A stretch of DNA of 28,210 bases, taken from assembly GCA_016987375.1 (NCBI GenBank), contig PJRA01000005.1:1176109-1204318 (forward strand), in the 5' to 3' direction. The notes beneath the pieces were generated by a model. That model was given only the letters and a program-made list of their open reading frames with translations, made no database searches and had not been told where the DNA came from. This document shows positions 19,101 to 28,068 of the stretch, in pieces; the stretch's first letter is position 1; every line of letters starts with the position of its first letter. A program made the translations under genes and the position numbers. This DNA is from Brachionus koreanus. Lineage: Eukaryota; Rotifera; Eurotatoria; Ploima; Brachionidae.

Positions 19101-22100
19101 CTTCCAGACGCTGTTCCTCGTATTCCTGGACGAAAGGTTGTCTTATTTTAGAATTATTGATTGTTGAATAATAAATTATTGTTGAATAATAAATCTCAAT
19201 AATTCTAAAAAAATTTAGAATTATTGAGATTTACCACCAATATTTCCGTCGGGTAATTGGGGTCATCTTCAAGAAGGCGTTAATAAAAGGAGATACCTTA
19301 CCAGCCTAACCTAAGTAATAGTTAAAGTATCCCCTTATCCTAAGAAGATTCCTCCTATCAGGATCCAAAACGAGGAGAGCTTCGGTAATCTTTTTAATAA
19401 AGGCAGGTTTTAATAAAAACACCGATTAGGACCTGGAGGAGGTTCCTATCTCGTTGTGCTATAATGAGGTCATCAAGATGTCCATATGTGTACTTGGTAT
19501 ATCTTTTGATGAACCGAAGTACACAAATTAGGAGCATCTGTTGAATATAGGGTGCTAGACAGAGCCCGAAAGGCATTCGGTTAAACTGGTAGAAAGCCCC
19601 GCCGTAGACAAAAGTTGTAACAAACATACTGGCTTTATGAAGTTCTATGTTAAAGAAAGCTTGCTTGAAGTCGATTTTTGTGTACCAAAGGTGACTGGGC
19701 CAGAATTGTTCCTGTACCACCTGGTACAACGACTTCAGCGCGAACTTCGGCGTATCGATTATTTTGGTTAACGCTGAAAAATCAGCGATAGGCCTTACCT
19801 TGGAGCCAGGTCTCCTAACAAGGAAGAAGGTCCCGCAGTAACGTGGTGGTTTAAGGATAGGGACTTTTTCTATTATATTTGCCTTAATGAGATTAGCGAT
19901 TACCAGGTCCCTTTCTGGATCGCTATCACCTATTTTTGACTTAAAGGACCTAGTCCTAGCACTACCCCCCTTTGACCAAATTTTAACCCGTTCTTTATTT
20001 TCCTATAGAGTGATCTTGGGATCGGGAACTCCGTGTTAAATTGCTTAACAGAGGTTGGCAGAGAAAAATATGCGTCGACTTCAATTTTATTATTAATAGC
20101 CCCGGCACTTTTTAAGGATCTGTGGCCTAAATCTAATTGAAGCTGTGCCTGGGGAGTCGACAATGGAAGAGGAAGAAGTATAGTTAGCAGTAGTTTGACT
20201 ATTATTAGAACTGGGCGACCGTATTCCCAGCGATTAATTTCCGTATAACTCGTACGTTCGGAGGGATTCACTATAATATTTCCAAAACGGTCGCGAACAT
20301 ACGGAGGAAGGCGAGCTAGATTATTGAAATGGCACCCTGCTCTTGGAGCGGGTGCTGGGAGTACCTCTATTCTGCCTTCTGGGAGGCCTCCCTCTTATTG
20401 ATCTACTAGTAGAGACATTTTGTGGGTTGTTAATTACCACTATGTCTCGTTGCGGGATGTAGGCAGCGTTCTCGACTAGTTCTTTTTCGTCGAATAACTT
20501 TAAAGCCTTGTCCCATCCTACCTTACTAACTACGAAGTAAAGGTGGATACGGTCCTTTAATTCTTTGCCGTTTCTTCTGACAAGGAATTCAGTGAGGAAA
20601 ACACTGCTAAGTGTACGTCCAACTCCTTATAGTCCCTCCCTTTTAGGAACTTATTGGACTTGGAGGCACAGAGGTTCCTAAGCTCCTCAATTTAAAAAAT
20701 TTTCCTTTCATATAAATTTTAAAATAAATTTTATTCTATTTATTTAAGTGGATTTTTATGTGCATATACATTTTTACGTAATGTGTCTGGAAAAAAAATA
20801 AACACATACACTATAGTTAAATTTTACTTGCGACGTTATTATCGAATTACTGTGACTCTGATTTTGATAATGCTATTTATGGTTGGATTTAATCGTTTCT
20901 TTCACACAGGTCCATTTCAAGGTATTTTTTATGAAGTAAATAGAAAAAATTGTCCAAAATTTATTTGGACTAATATATTGTACATAAACAACATCTACAA
21001 TCGTTTTGTAAGCTTAATATTCAACAATCAAGCATTGAAAGTAATTTTTAATTTTGTAATTTAAAATAGTGTTTTCCACATACTTGGTATTTGGCCGCTG
21101 ATATGCAATTCTATCTGATATCCCCCTTAGTGTTGATTCCACTATCATTCAAAAGCAAATGGCGCTTTGTCGGCTATTTTCTTATTTCTATTCTCATCTT
21201 TATTCATATGATTACAACTGCTTTTTTTGCCTGGAATTTCTTAGAAACTGGACAAGACTATGACAGGTAAAATATTTTTTTATTCAAATATTTAAATGTA
21301 TACTTTGATTTAAGGGTGACTCTGATGTATAATTTTTTAGAGCTTCGACCTTGGTACAGGGTTGCACCATTTGCTTTTGGTCTCCTTTTGGGAAAAATAA
21401 TTGTCGATATGCCACACAAAAAGTTTATTTTTAATAAAAATAAGTTTTATAACAAAATCATAGTTAGTGCTCTATGGGTTGTATCAATTATTTTTTTCAA
21501 TATTGTAATTTTTGCCCAATATGGCACTTTTAGTGGTTCTAGTGTAATGAGTCGAACTAGTCAAGTAGTTTATGTAACCATATGTAGGATTGTATTCTCA
21601 TTGGGTTTTGGCTGCATGATTTTTTTGTGTGTTACAAAAAATGGATATTTTATTGATAAAATATTTTCCTGGTCGTTTTGGTTACCATTGGCAAAATTGT
21701 CTTTTTGTAGCTATTTAGTGCACTATTCAATTGTCGATACATTTATCTATGCACAAGAGCATTTCATACACATTCAATCATCTTATTTTGTTAGTATCAA
21801 TTATGTCAAAAATAAGAATTTTAATGCCAACTTTCTGTTTTAAATTTGAATACTTTTATTTATTTAGCAAGCTATTGAAGGATATGTTAAGTCTGAAAAA
21901 AATTTAACAATTTTTATTTAACTGAACTAATGGATTGACTATGAGAATTAAAATTAACATCTAATGTTCTTTTTTGTCTTTTTGTGTACATTTTTACGGT
22001 TAGGATTTGTTAAGAAAAGGAAAAGTAAATTAAGTTAAAATTGATTCCTAGATAAAGTAAATAAAAGAACACTTTTGATGTGAACAATTGATAACATTGA

Positions 22101-22547
22101 ATAAAAATACGCTTAATGCAAGCTAAATTGAATTTTTGACAATTTTTTTTCTTTTTGATGTGTGTGGAGTTTTTCTAAGTTTTGAATTATGAGTTTCACA
22201 TGAAGTACTACAAAAGAATTATTAAAAAGCTATTTGGGTGAACAGTTGTTTAGGTCATTAAACTAATTTAAAATTAGTATTGTGAAATTCAAATACAAAC
22301 AAAACAAAAGTAAACTTCATATAACTAAATTTAAAAAATAATACAAAAATTTTTTAACTCGATCAATTGATCAATTACACAAGCTTAAATTATATTTCAT
22401 TAAAAAAATTATTTTAAATAATATTTTTTATTCTAGATTTATGTGTTCTGTGGGAATGTTTTTCTCTCAATATGCTTAGCTTACATCGCCAACCTGCTAT
22501 ACGAATCACCGTTCACAAATTTGGAAAAGTTCATTTTTATCAAATAA
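16103..22547 (+). CDS. NRF-6-like membrane acyltransferase, complete, 8 exons
   Basis: Homolog of nematode nose-resistant-to-fluoxetine protein 6: secreted NRF domain plus acyltransferase-3 multi-pass membrane domain, a family linked to lipid transport or acyl transfer. Exons 16103-16483, 16537-16600, 16657-17044, 17094-17243, 20749-21007, 21070-21266, 21315-21789, 22437-22547; 674 aa with every junction in frame. Signal peptide: residues 1-18. NRF domain: DSFGRRPSGFIYGNIVWPGE, YSQCL, KYC, KYGMCFPTLC. First membrane helix: about 181-201. Acyltransferase-3 motifs: WVVVLHQW (conserved His283), VDMFFLISGF (321-330, split by intron 4), LRRYYRIT (355-362), HTWYLAADMQFY, PWYRVAPF, FCSYLVHY and C-terminal FTNLEKF. 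The Pro that normally follows RxxR-hydrophobic-Thr is Val. Intron 4 is 3.5 kb with an antisense retroelement; intron 7 is 647 bp; the rest are about 50 nt. No disabling change is seen. Confidence 0.92.
17380..17517. repeat. imperfect inverted repeat in intron 4
   Basis: TTTTCATATTTTTAGATTTT and TTGTGCATTATTTCAGAA are mirrored by TTCTGAAATATTGCACATAA and AATGTAAAAATATGAAAA. Arms of about 40 bp with about five mismatches and a loop of about 45 nt. It is transcribed as part of the NRF-6-like pre-mRNA, so it could fold there. Confidence 0.5.
18806..19109 (-). pseudogene. retroelement RNase H, frameshifted
   Basis: One frame (from 19109) reads WKTYFTDASGFGLG and later LFNEAAASLL; a second frame then gives LHFDNRAVIELWKRVRAKW. 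These carry three of the RNase H acidic residues: Asp in TDAS, Glu in NEAA and Asp in FDN. The frame switches between the second and third motif, and the spacing there is about 10 residues instead of about 20, so a short deletion with frameshift has removed part of the domain. Confidence 0.65.
19191..19232. repeat. perfect 19-bp palindrome, 4-nt loop
   Basis: AAATCTCAATAATTCTAAA (19191-19209), AAAA, then its exact complement TTTAGAATTATTGAGATTT (19214-19232). A third partial copy, TTTTAGAATTATTGA, is at 19147-19161, with two TTGTTGAATAATAAA repeats between. This AT-rich block of about 95 bp interrupts the GC-rich retroelement between RT and RNase H. Confidence 0.85.
19394..19990 (-). pseudogene. 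retroelement reverse transcriptase, frame mostly open
   Basis: A long open frame without an ATG of its own; it enters from a frameshift near 19990. Motifs in order: DPERDLVIANLIKANIIEKV, GTFFLVRRPGSKVRPIADF, KIDFKQAFFNIEL, YQFNRMPFGLCLAPYIQQ and the catalytic box YGHLDDLII. All RT blocks 1-5 are recognisable and the catalytic Asp pair is present. The His before the variable residue of x-DD and the FxxMPFGL block separate it from the LINEs (FADD, YADD) elsewhere in the window. Past 19394 the thumb continues in other frames with stops. Confidence 0.8.
19930..20333 (-). pseudogene. retroelement pol N-terminal segment
   Basis: Open frame starting near HFNNLARLPPYVRDRFGNII and running to a stop at 19930, where the RT frame has already taken over by frameshift. 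It includes NKIEVDAYFSLPTSVKQFNT. It overlaps the end of the Gag-like frame by about 13 nt. I see no clear DTG/DSG protease motif, so the function of this part is unknown. Confidence 0.45.
20321..20691 (-). pseudogene. Gag-like segment with Arg-rich tail, frameshifted
   Basis: First frame: IEELRNLCASKSNKFLKGRD, then KELDVHLAVFSSL to a stop; second frame: GKELKDRIHLYFVVSKVGWD, then VENAAYIPQRD and a tail with RSIRGRPPRRQNRGTP and TRSKSR to a TAA at 20321-20323. The basic C-terminus resembles an RNA-binding nucleocapsid tail; no CCHC zinc knuckle is present. Its place just ahead of and overlapping pol supports a Gag role. Confidence 0.5.
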
Positions 22548-24558
22548 ACAAATAAGCTTTTAAAATTTTGAATAACTATTTGAAATAAAAAAAAATAAAT
22601 TAAATAAAAAATCTGAATTTAAATATTCAATTTTTGATAATTAATAACAAGCAAGAAAAAGTGTTTTAAGTTAAGACACATTTCAATTCATATATTTACC
22701 ACTTTTGCTATTTTTATTCAAAATAAAACTTTTTGAGTTATTGTAAAAATTTTTAAATAAATAAAAAAAGTAAAACAAAAATTTTCAAAAATTGTGTTCA
22801 GAATTTTTTCTAGTTTTAGAATTTGTATAAAAATATATAGGTGTTTGGAAAAAAGTAGATCCCGAAAAAGTAAAAAATGTCAAAATTTTTCCAATTTTTT
22901 TCCTCAAATTTTTTTTTTCAAAATAAGCAGCTCAGAATATAGAACATTAAATTCAGACCCCCCTAGCCAAAAAAAAATAAATTTTTGACCACCCCTAAAA
23001 TTTTGGCTAACCCCAAAATTTTTTCATATAAGTAGAATCTAAAAATGAGGTCGAAATCCATATCTGAAGATAGCGTGGAAATTTTGCATCGCGCTAACTT
23101 TTAAATACGATAATTTGTAAATTTAACAAATCATCACGAAGTCCATGTCCGTATTTTAGGGGTAATCAAATTACTGAAATTGTTTTTGTTAAAAACAAAC
23201 ATTTAGTAATTTTTCAAATAAAATTTTTATATATTTTTAAAACTTAAATTTCTACCACAACATCTTGAATCACAGAAATGTTGTTTGTTTGGCTATTGAC
23301 TTGTATCAGGTTAATCAAAAATTATTTTAAGATCTTTTTTGAGATGATTTTTAAAAATGATCGTTTAAATTTGATCATAAACTTCAATTTACTTTAAAGA
23401 CTATAATTACAATGTTTATTTTATTGGGTCAAAGGGAACATATTTATTAAACATGTTAAGAAAAATCTTTCAAAAAAAAAAACTATTTTAAATTTTCCTG
23501 CTAAAAAATAAGTCCAAAATCATGGTATTGTCAATTTTGGAACAAAAAACAAAAATTTAAAATTAGAATAACCTTTTTTCTAAGGGTCTAAAAATCGTTC
23601 TTCAAAATGTATCAGGTGATACAAGGCTTTTATCACCCAAATTTAGTCTGTGTAAAAACTCTGCAATGGTGCAAAAAGTATATGATTTAAAAAAATATTT
23701 GCACGGACTAAATTTGAGTGATACATACCTTGTATCAGCTCATACATTTTGAAGAACGAATCTTTAAAAAATTTGTTTTTTGTTCCAAAATTCACAATGC
23801 CAAAATCATTTCATAAATTTTCAAACTTTTTGAAAATTATTTATTCAAGACTAAATAAAGCTTTTCCTAAAATTAAAAATTATAAAAAAAGATAAAATGA
23901 AGTGATAGAACATGATTAAATATTCATAATTACTAAAATATTTATCTTTTATCAAAAAAAGATTTATTATGAATCGCCAAAAATTGATTTAATCGTTTAC
24001 GATGGGTAATTCTCTAAGTTCTTTTTTCTTATCATTTCACTTCCTTATGCCATATCATGTCTTCTTCTTTGCATATTTATATGTAAAGTCGAATTTCTAC
24101 TTTACTCGGAACAATTATATTTTTTAAACAATAAATAGATAGGATAAAAATTTTAATATAAATTGTTAGAAACAAAGTAAAGTTAAATTCGAACAAGGAA
24201 AAAAGACATTTAAACGACTAGTTAAATGTTTATACTAATCTATAAATATATATTAAAATTTTTTAAAAATAATTCTCAACTCTGACTAATTTAAAAATAT
24301 CCTGCATAAAAAAGTCTTCATATGCATTTTAAGCTGCCGTAATAATATTCCTCCCCTCTCCAAACATGTACATATCACAATTTTTTTTCTCACTCAACTA
24401 AATTCATCATCACAATAGCATTTGCCAAGTAAAATTTTTTTATCATCAAAATTCAGTTATAGCTTGAAATATAATATTAATAAAACCATACTAAATTTCA
24501 ATTATCATAATTCAACAAAAGCATTTAGTCATAAATTTTAGATAGACTAATTCTAAAA
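22548..24558. other. intergenic stretch between NRF-6-like and beta-adaptin genes
   Basis: About 2 kb, AT-rich. Contains AATAAA signals right at and after the NRF-6-like stop, a C-run block (22955-23025) with a 9-bp inverted repeat TAGCCAAAA/TTTTGGCTA, the long near-palindrome at 23517-23812, and a CT-rich patch (24350-24400) upstream of the beta-adaptin start that may be promoter. No other coding frame is convincing; the ORF at 22794-22988 is low complexity. Confidence 0.5.
23517..23812. repeat. long near-perfect inverted repeat (arms about 110-135 bp)
   Basis: Left arm 23517-23652, right arm 23701-23811, spacer about 48 bp. Shared blocks: AATTTTGGAACAAAAAACAAA, TCGTTCTTCAAAATGTAT (exact), CTGATACAAGG / GGTGATACAAGG, and CAAATTTAGTC(T/C)GTG. 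The left arm has about 20 extra bases (AGAATAACC...). Identity over the aligned part is about 85-90% by eye. Likely a fold-back or MITE element; an RNA from it would form a long hairpin. Confidence 0.75.
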
Positions 24559-25672
24559 ATGACTGATTCAAAATATTTTACCACGACAAAAAAAGGCGAA
24601 ATTTTCGAACTAAAAGCCGAGTTAAACAATGATAAAAAAGAGAAAAAAAAAGAAGCTGTCAAAAAAGTTATTGCCAGCATGACTGTAGGCAAAGACGTCA
24701 GGTACATTTCAAAAAAGTTCTTAATTTTTCAAAATTTTTCAATTTAAATTTCTATTTAGCGCTTTGTTTCCTGACGTGGTCAATTGTATGCAAACAGACA
24801 ACTTGGAACTTAAAAAACTAGTCTATTTGTATCTGATGAATTATGCCAAATCACAACCTGACATGGCCATAATGGCAGTTAACACTTTTGTCAAAGTTTT
24901 TCACTTTAAACTTGAAAATAGAACAAATAAATAATTTTTTTTTGTCTAGGACTGTGAAGATCCGAATCCATTGATCAGAGCATTGGCTGTGAGGACTATG
25001 GGCTGCATTAGAGTGGACAAGATAACAGAATATTTGTGTGAGCCTCTAAGGAAGTGTTTGAAGGACGAAGATCCCTATGTGAGAAAAACGGCTGCAGTCT
25101 GTGTTGCCAAACTTTATGATATTAACTCACAATTAGTCGAAGAGCAAGGATTTTTGGAGCTATTGAGAGATTTGATTTCTGATTCAAATCCAATGGTGGT
25201 TGCTAATGCTGTAGCTGCACTAAATGAAATTGCCGAAACATCACCCAATGCTCAAATATTTGATATGAACCCTCAAGCCATCAACAAATTATTGACGGCA
25301 TTGAACGAATGTTCCGAGTGGGGACAAGTATTTATTCTAGACTCGATTGCTAATTACATTCCTAAAGATGACAATGAAGCTCGAAAGTAAATTATTTTCA
25401 AATTAATTTTTTTTTTTTTAAAAATTCCAAATTTATCCAAAAAATTAAAGTATTTGTGAGAGAGTAACCCCTAGACTTGCACATGCAAATGCTGCTGTAG
25501 TTCTATCGACCGTCAAAGTATTGATGAAATTTATGGAAATGCTTGAACAATCTTCGGATCTAGTCACAAACATACAGCGAAAGCTGGCTCCTCCACTTGT
25601 TACTCTGCTTTCAGCTGAGCCTGAGATTCAATATGTAGCATTGCGCAACATTAACTTAATAGTACAAAAAAG
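24559..25672 (+). CDS. AP2B1: AP-1/AP-2 complex subunit beta (beta-adaptin), 5' part
   Basis: N-terminal 312 residues of the large beta subunit of clathrin adaptors, which joins the AP core and, through a C-terminal hinge, recruits clathrin. Exons 24559-24701, 24760-24895, 24950-25386 and 25451-25672; introns 58, 54 and 64 nt. The start [20 protein letters not shown] and blocks such as [39 protein letters not shown] and [20 protein letters not shown] are almost identical to other animals. The last exon ends in [10 protein letters not shown] plus two bases, phase 2, so the next exon should resume with an Arg/Ser codon and the PEILKHE-type segment; I do not find it before 28210. Full-length proteins are about 900-950 aa, so two thirds lie outside the window. 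AP-1 beta and AP-2 beta are nearly identical here and many invertebrates have one shared gene, so the symbol is provisional. Intron 2 has a weak donor, AAA|GTTTTT. Confidence 0.95.
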
Positions 25673-25859
25673 GTAATCTCATTTTAATTTACATATATTA
25701 AAGATAAAAAGACTTGTTGAAAAATATATTTTATTTAATGTGATTAAAAAATTTTATTTTTGAAAAAATGCTAAAATGTTAAAGTGTTATTATAAGAAAA
25801 AAGAAAAATATCGATCGAATTTATTTTGATTTTTTCATTGTTAATTCTACTAATTTCCT

Positions 25860-26240
25860 TATTCGCTTCTTGTGGAGCAAAGGATCAACACTTTCAGTTT
25901 TCACTCAAGTAGATCCTCTGATTGAGCCCCATGTCATTCCCATTTCAGTGAGCTCTTTTGTGATTGAATAGCTTCACTTAACTGCTGGTAGTTCTATCTT
26001 TAGTCACTCTTGAGAGGTTTCTATTGAATAGCTTTGTTTGCTATACACTTTTCTTTCATTTTAAGCTCATGCTCCAAGCATCGAAGTAAATCTAAATACA
26101 TTGACTCATTTGTGAATGTCCAAAAAGCCTTTCTTGCTATTAATAGCAGGTTTATTCCTCTTCTATCTTCGCAAAGCATTTTTTCTTTTTTATGAATACA
26201 TGGCTTAAAGAGCCTTTGACCAGTTTTTTCTATTTCATTA
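25860..26240 (-). pseudogene. LINE C-terminal remnant, copy 1
   Basis: On the minus strand, across several frames: LKMKEKCI, then ITKELTEMGMTW and LKVLILCSTRSE. This is the C-terminus of LINE proteins of the type ...RLRWLGHVLRMxxxR...KRGRPxTTWRxTVxKELxxMGxTW...W. Many stops; the Trp near the end is TGA. It is colinear with copy 2 at 26345-26860, sharing CCATGTCATTCCCATTTC on the plus strand. Confidence 0.6.
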
Positions 26241-26344
26241 GTTCAAATGCATCCAAAGATTGGCAAAGCATCAGCACGTTTCATTGCAAGTTGATTCATA
26301 GTTAGAAAAATCATAGCAAGGTTAATATTTTCAAGATAACTTCA

Positions 26345-26860
26345 TGATTTGCAATTAATTATTTTAATAAGCATAGGCTCACTACTTTTGATTTCCACTC
26401 AAGTCAATCTTTTGGCTTTCCCCTTGTTTCTACCCATGTCATTCCCATTTCTATGAGTTTTTTCGTGATTGTTAACCTCCATGTTATTGTTGGTCTTCCT
26501 ACCTTGGTACTCTTTTTTCTTTCATTCTAAGTATATGTCCAAACAATCGCAATCTTTTGTTCTAAATGTCTCTGAATTTATTTCTTTGTGTAGTTCACCA
26601 TTCGACACTGTCTCAAGCCAGTGTATCTATGCTGGTTCTAGTCTATCAAAGGTACTCTTTGATTTAAAAAGTTTTTTCTTAATGTCTCTGTGCTCCCATT
26701 GCTGTACTGATGGTGCTCCTTTAATATGTAAATTCATTTACACACTCGACTTGTGTATCATCGATGGTGATCCAATTTAGTGTTTATGTACACAACTTTC
26801 ACTTTGGCCACATTTATTTAGAATAACAAAACTGGTTTTGAACAAAAATGTTAAATAAGG
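26345..26860 (-). pseudogene. LINE C-terminal remnant, copy 2
   Basis: On the minus strand in order: ITIDDTQVECVNEFTY, stop, STIST (compare INGxxIExVxxFxYLGSTIS in intact LINEs); then KRLRLFGHILRMKEKRVP; then GRPTITWRLTITKKLIEMGM with TWVE; then LEWKSKVVSLC. Two or more frameshifts and stops. Relative to the family and to copy 1, about 15 residues between RMKEKRVP and GRPT are missing. The plus-strand ORF at 26469-26780 is a by-product of this relic. Confidence 0.68.
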
Positions 26861-27638
26861 TTAATAAAATTCTCATTTTATTGACACTATTCTTTCCTAT
26901 TTTACAAACTGCATAAACTTGTTAAACGTGAATCTTTTTTCTCTTATTTTACCGTCCTGCTAAATAATTCTCGAACCTTTACTACTAATAATTTACACTT
27001 CGTGTTTTATATTTCACCTAGTAACTTCATCCTTGCTTCACCTCATCCTTCATCCTGGCTTTTACCGTATTCGTTGTTCTTGGTTGAATAAAAAAATCAC
27101 TCACACTTAAATACTTAAATGCTGTGAAAAAAAATTAGTGATGCGATGAATTTTGTCCTGCAATGAAAGATAGCTAGCTTGAAAGATAAAACGTTACAGA
27201 GCCATGGCCAACCATTTCCAAAATCAAATTTTTACAGAAAATCTTTTTCTTCCAACAAAAAAATAAATATTTAAATTAAACAAGCTTTATTTCATATTTA
27301 AATTTTCAATTTTTTAAAAACTATGGAATTTTTATCTGATTGATGATTAATTTAGAAAAATTTGGATGTTTCTTGAAAAAAAAAATTAAAAACAGGTCTG
27401 GAAAATTAATTTTTTAATTACAGTTTAATTTGAGCAGTCAAAACTTGGATTAAAATTTTTGAATCATACCTTTTCAATTGTGTATCTAGTTTCCATACAG
27501 ATTGTTTAGATTATTAGAATGATATGATATTAGAATGATTGATCTAAAAATAGATGTGGAATGAAAAAAAATTTATTAGCGAGTATTTCGACTCCTCTTT
27601 TAAACCATTCTCAACAGCCAAAACTCACGAAACTTTTA

Positions 27639-27859
27639 TTAACACTAGAAGCATCAAACGAGTCATTTTGACTCGTTTGAAAAATTTTTAAATCGTCATA
27701 TCTTTTGAATGGATTTTTCAAATAAATATATCTTTTTTGAATTATGTAGATTTTAAAATTTTCTTTAAAAAATGATATTATTAAAATTATTTTAGTTTTT
27801 TTATAAAATATTTATGAATTATAAAAACCTGAAAAAATGCTTGGTGCTTCTAGTGTTAA
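27639..27859. mobile_element. piggyBac-type MITE, 213 bp, TTAA flanked
   Basis: TTAA at 27639-27642 and 27856-27859 flank a 213-bp element with terminal inverted repeats CACTAGAAGCATC and CACTAGAAGCACC (12 of 13 match). Just inside the left end is a perfect palindrome CAAACGAGTCA-TTT-TGACTCGTTTG. TTAA duplication and CACTAG ends are typical of the piggyBac superfamily; the element has no coding capacity. The ends are well preserved, so it is fairly young. Confidence 0.78.
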
Positions 27860-28068
27860 GACTAGAAAGCCCAGCTAATTTCTCATAAAAATATAAATAA
27901 AGTTATTAAGATAAATTAAACATTTTCTTTGAGAATTTATTATTTTTTTAAAACATTGCAATCAAGATTTTAAAAGCCATTTTTTAAATGTTATTTATAC
28001 GCGATAAAACTAAATTTAAAATTTTTCAAAGTTTAAATCTAAAAAACCCTCAGGAGGTCTAGTGTTAA
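27860..28068. repeat. second TTAA-flanked element, copy 2 of the 1664-1851 repeat
   Basis: Begins GACTAGAAAGCCCAGCTAAT right at the TTAA that ends the preceding element and runs to GGTCTAGTGTTAA at 28056-28068. The left end matches the repeat at 1664-1851 at about 20 of 22 positions; the right end shares AAAAAACCC and GTGTTAA. The inverted ends share only the core ACTAGA, so they are decayed. It shares a TTAA with its neighbour, meaning one element inserted at or into the end of the other. Confidence 0.5.

Larger units (their letters stand above)
18806..20691 (-). mobile_element. decayed Gag-Pol retroelement, antisense in intron 4
   Basis: On the minus strand, in order from 20691 down: a Gag-like segment with an Arg-rich tail, a pol N-terminal segment, reverse transcriptase, and RNase H. 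It is broken by frameshifts and stops and by a small palindromic insertion. Base composition is roughly 45% G+C by eye, against about 20-25% in the flanks, with sharp edges near 18880 and 20690. RT followed by RNase H, with a Gag-like ORF overlapping the start of pol, fits an LTR-type (Ty3-like) or DIRS-like element. I found no long terminal repeats, integrase or tyrosine recombinase, so the lineage is unresolved. Confidence 0.75.
17244..20748. other. 3.5 kb intron 4 of the NRF-6-like gene
   Basis: Donor AG|GTAATC after 17243, acceptor TATTTAAG before 20749; together they rebuild the Ser codon of the FFLISGF motif. The first 1.5 kb is AT-rich with a hairpin at 17380-17517 and nothing else recognised; 18806-20691 is the antisense retroelement; the last 60 bp is AT-rich host intron. 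Confidence 0.85.

Noticed and set aside
18790..20748. LTRs flanking the retroelement
   Set aside because: I compared the two flanks for direct repeats and saw none; the ends seem lost.
22794..22988. Plus-strand 64-aa ORF
   Set aside because: Ser/Lys/Phe-rich low complexity, no splice or family support.
24525..24707. Minus-strand 60-aa ORF
   Set aside because: Antisense of beta-adaptin exon 1.
26469..26780. Plus-strand 103-aa ORF in the beta-adaptin intron
   Set aside because: Antisense of a LINE C-terminal remnant; the minus strand carries the recognisable motifs.
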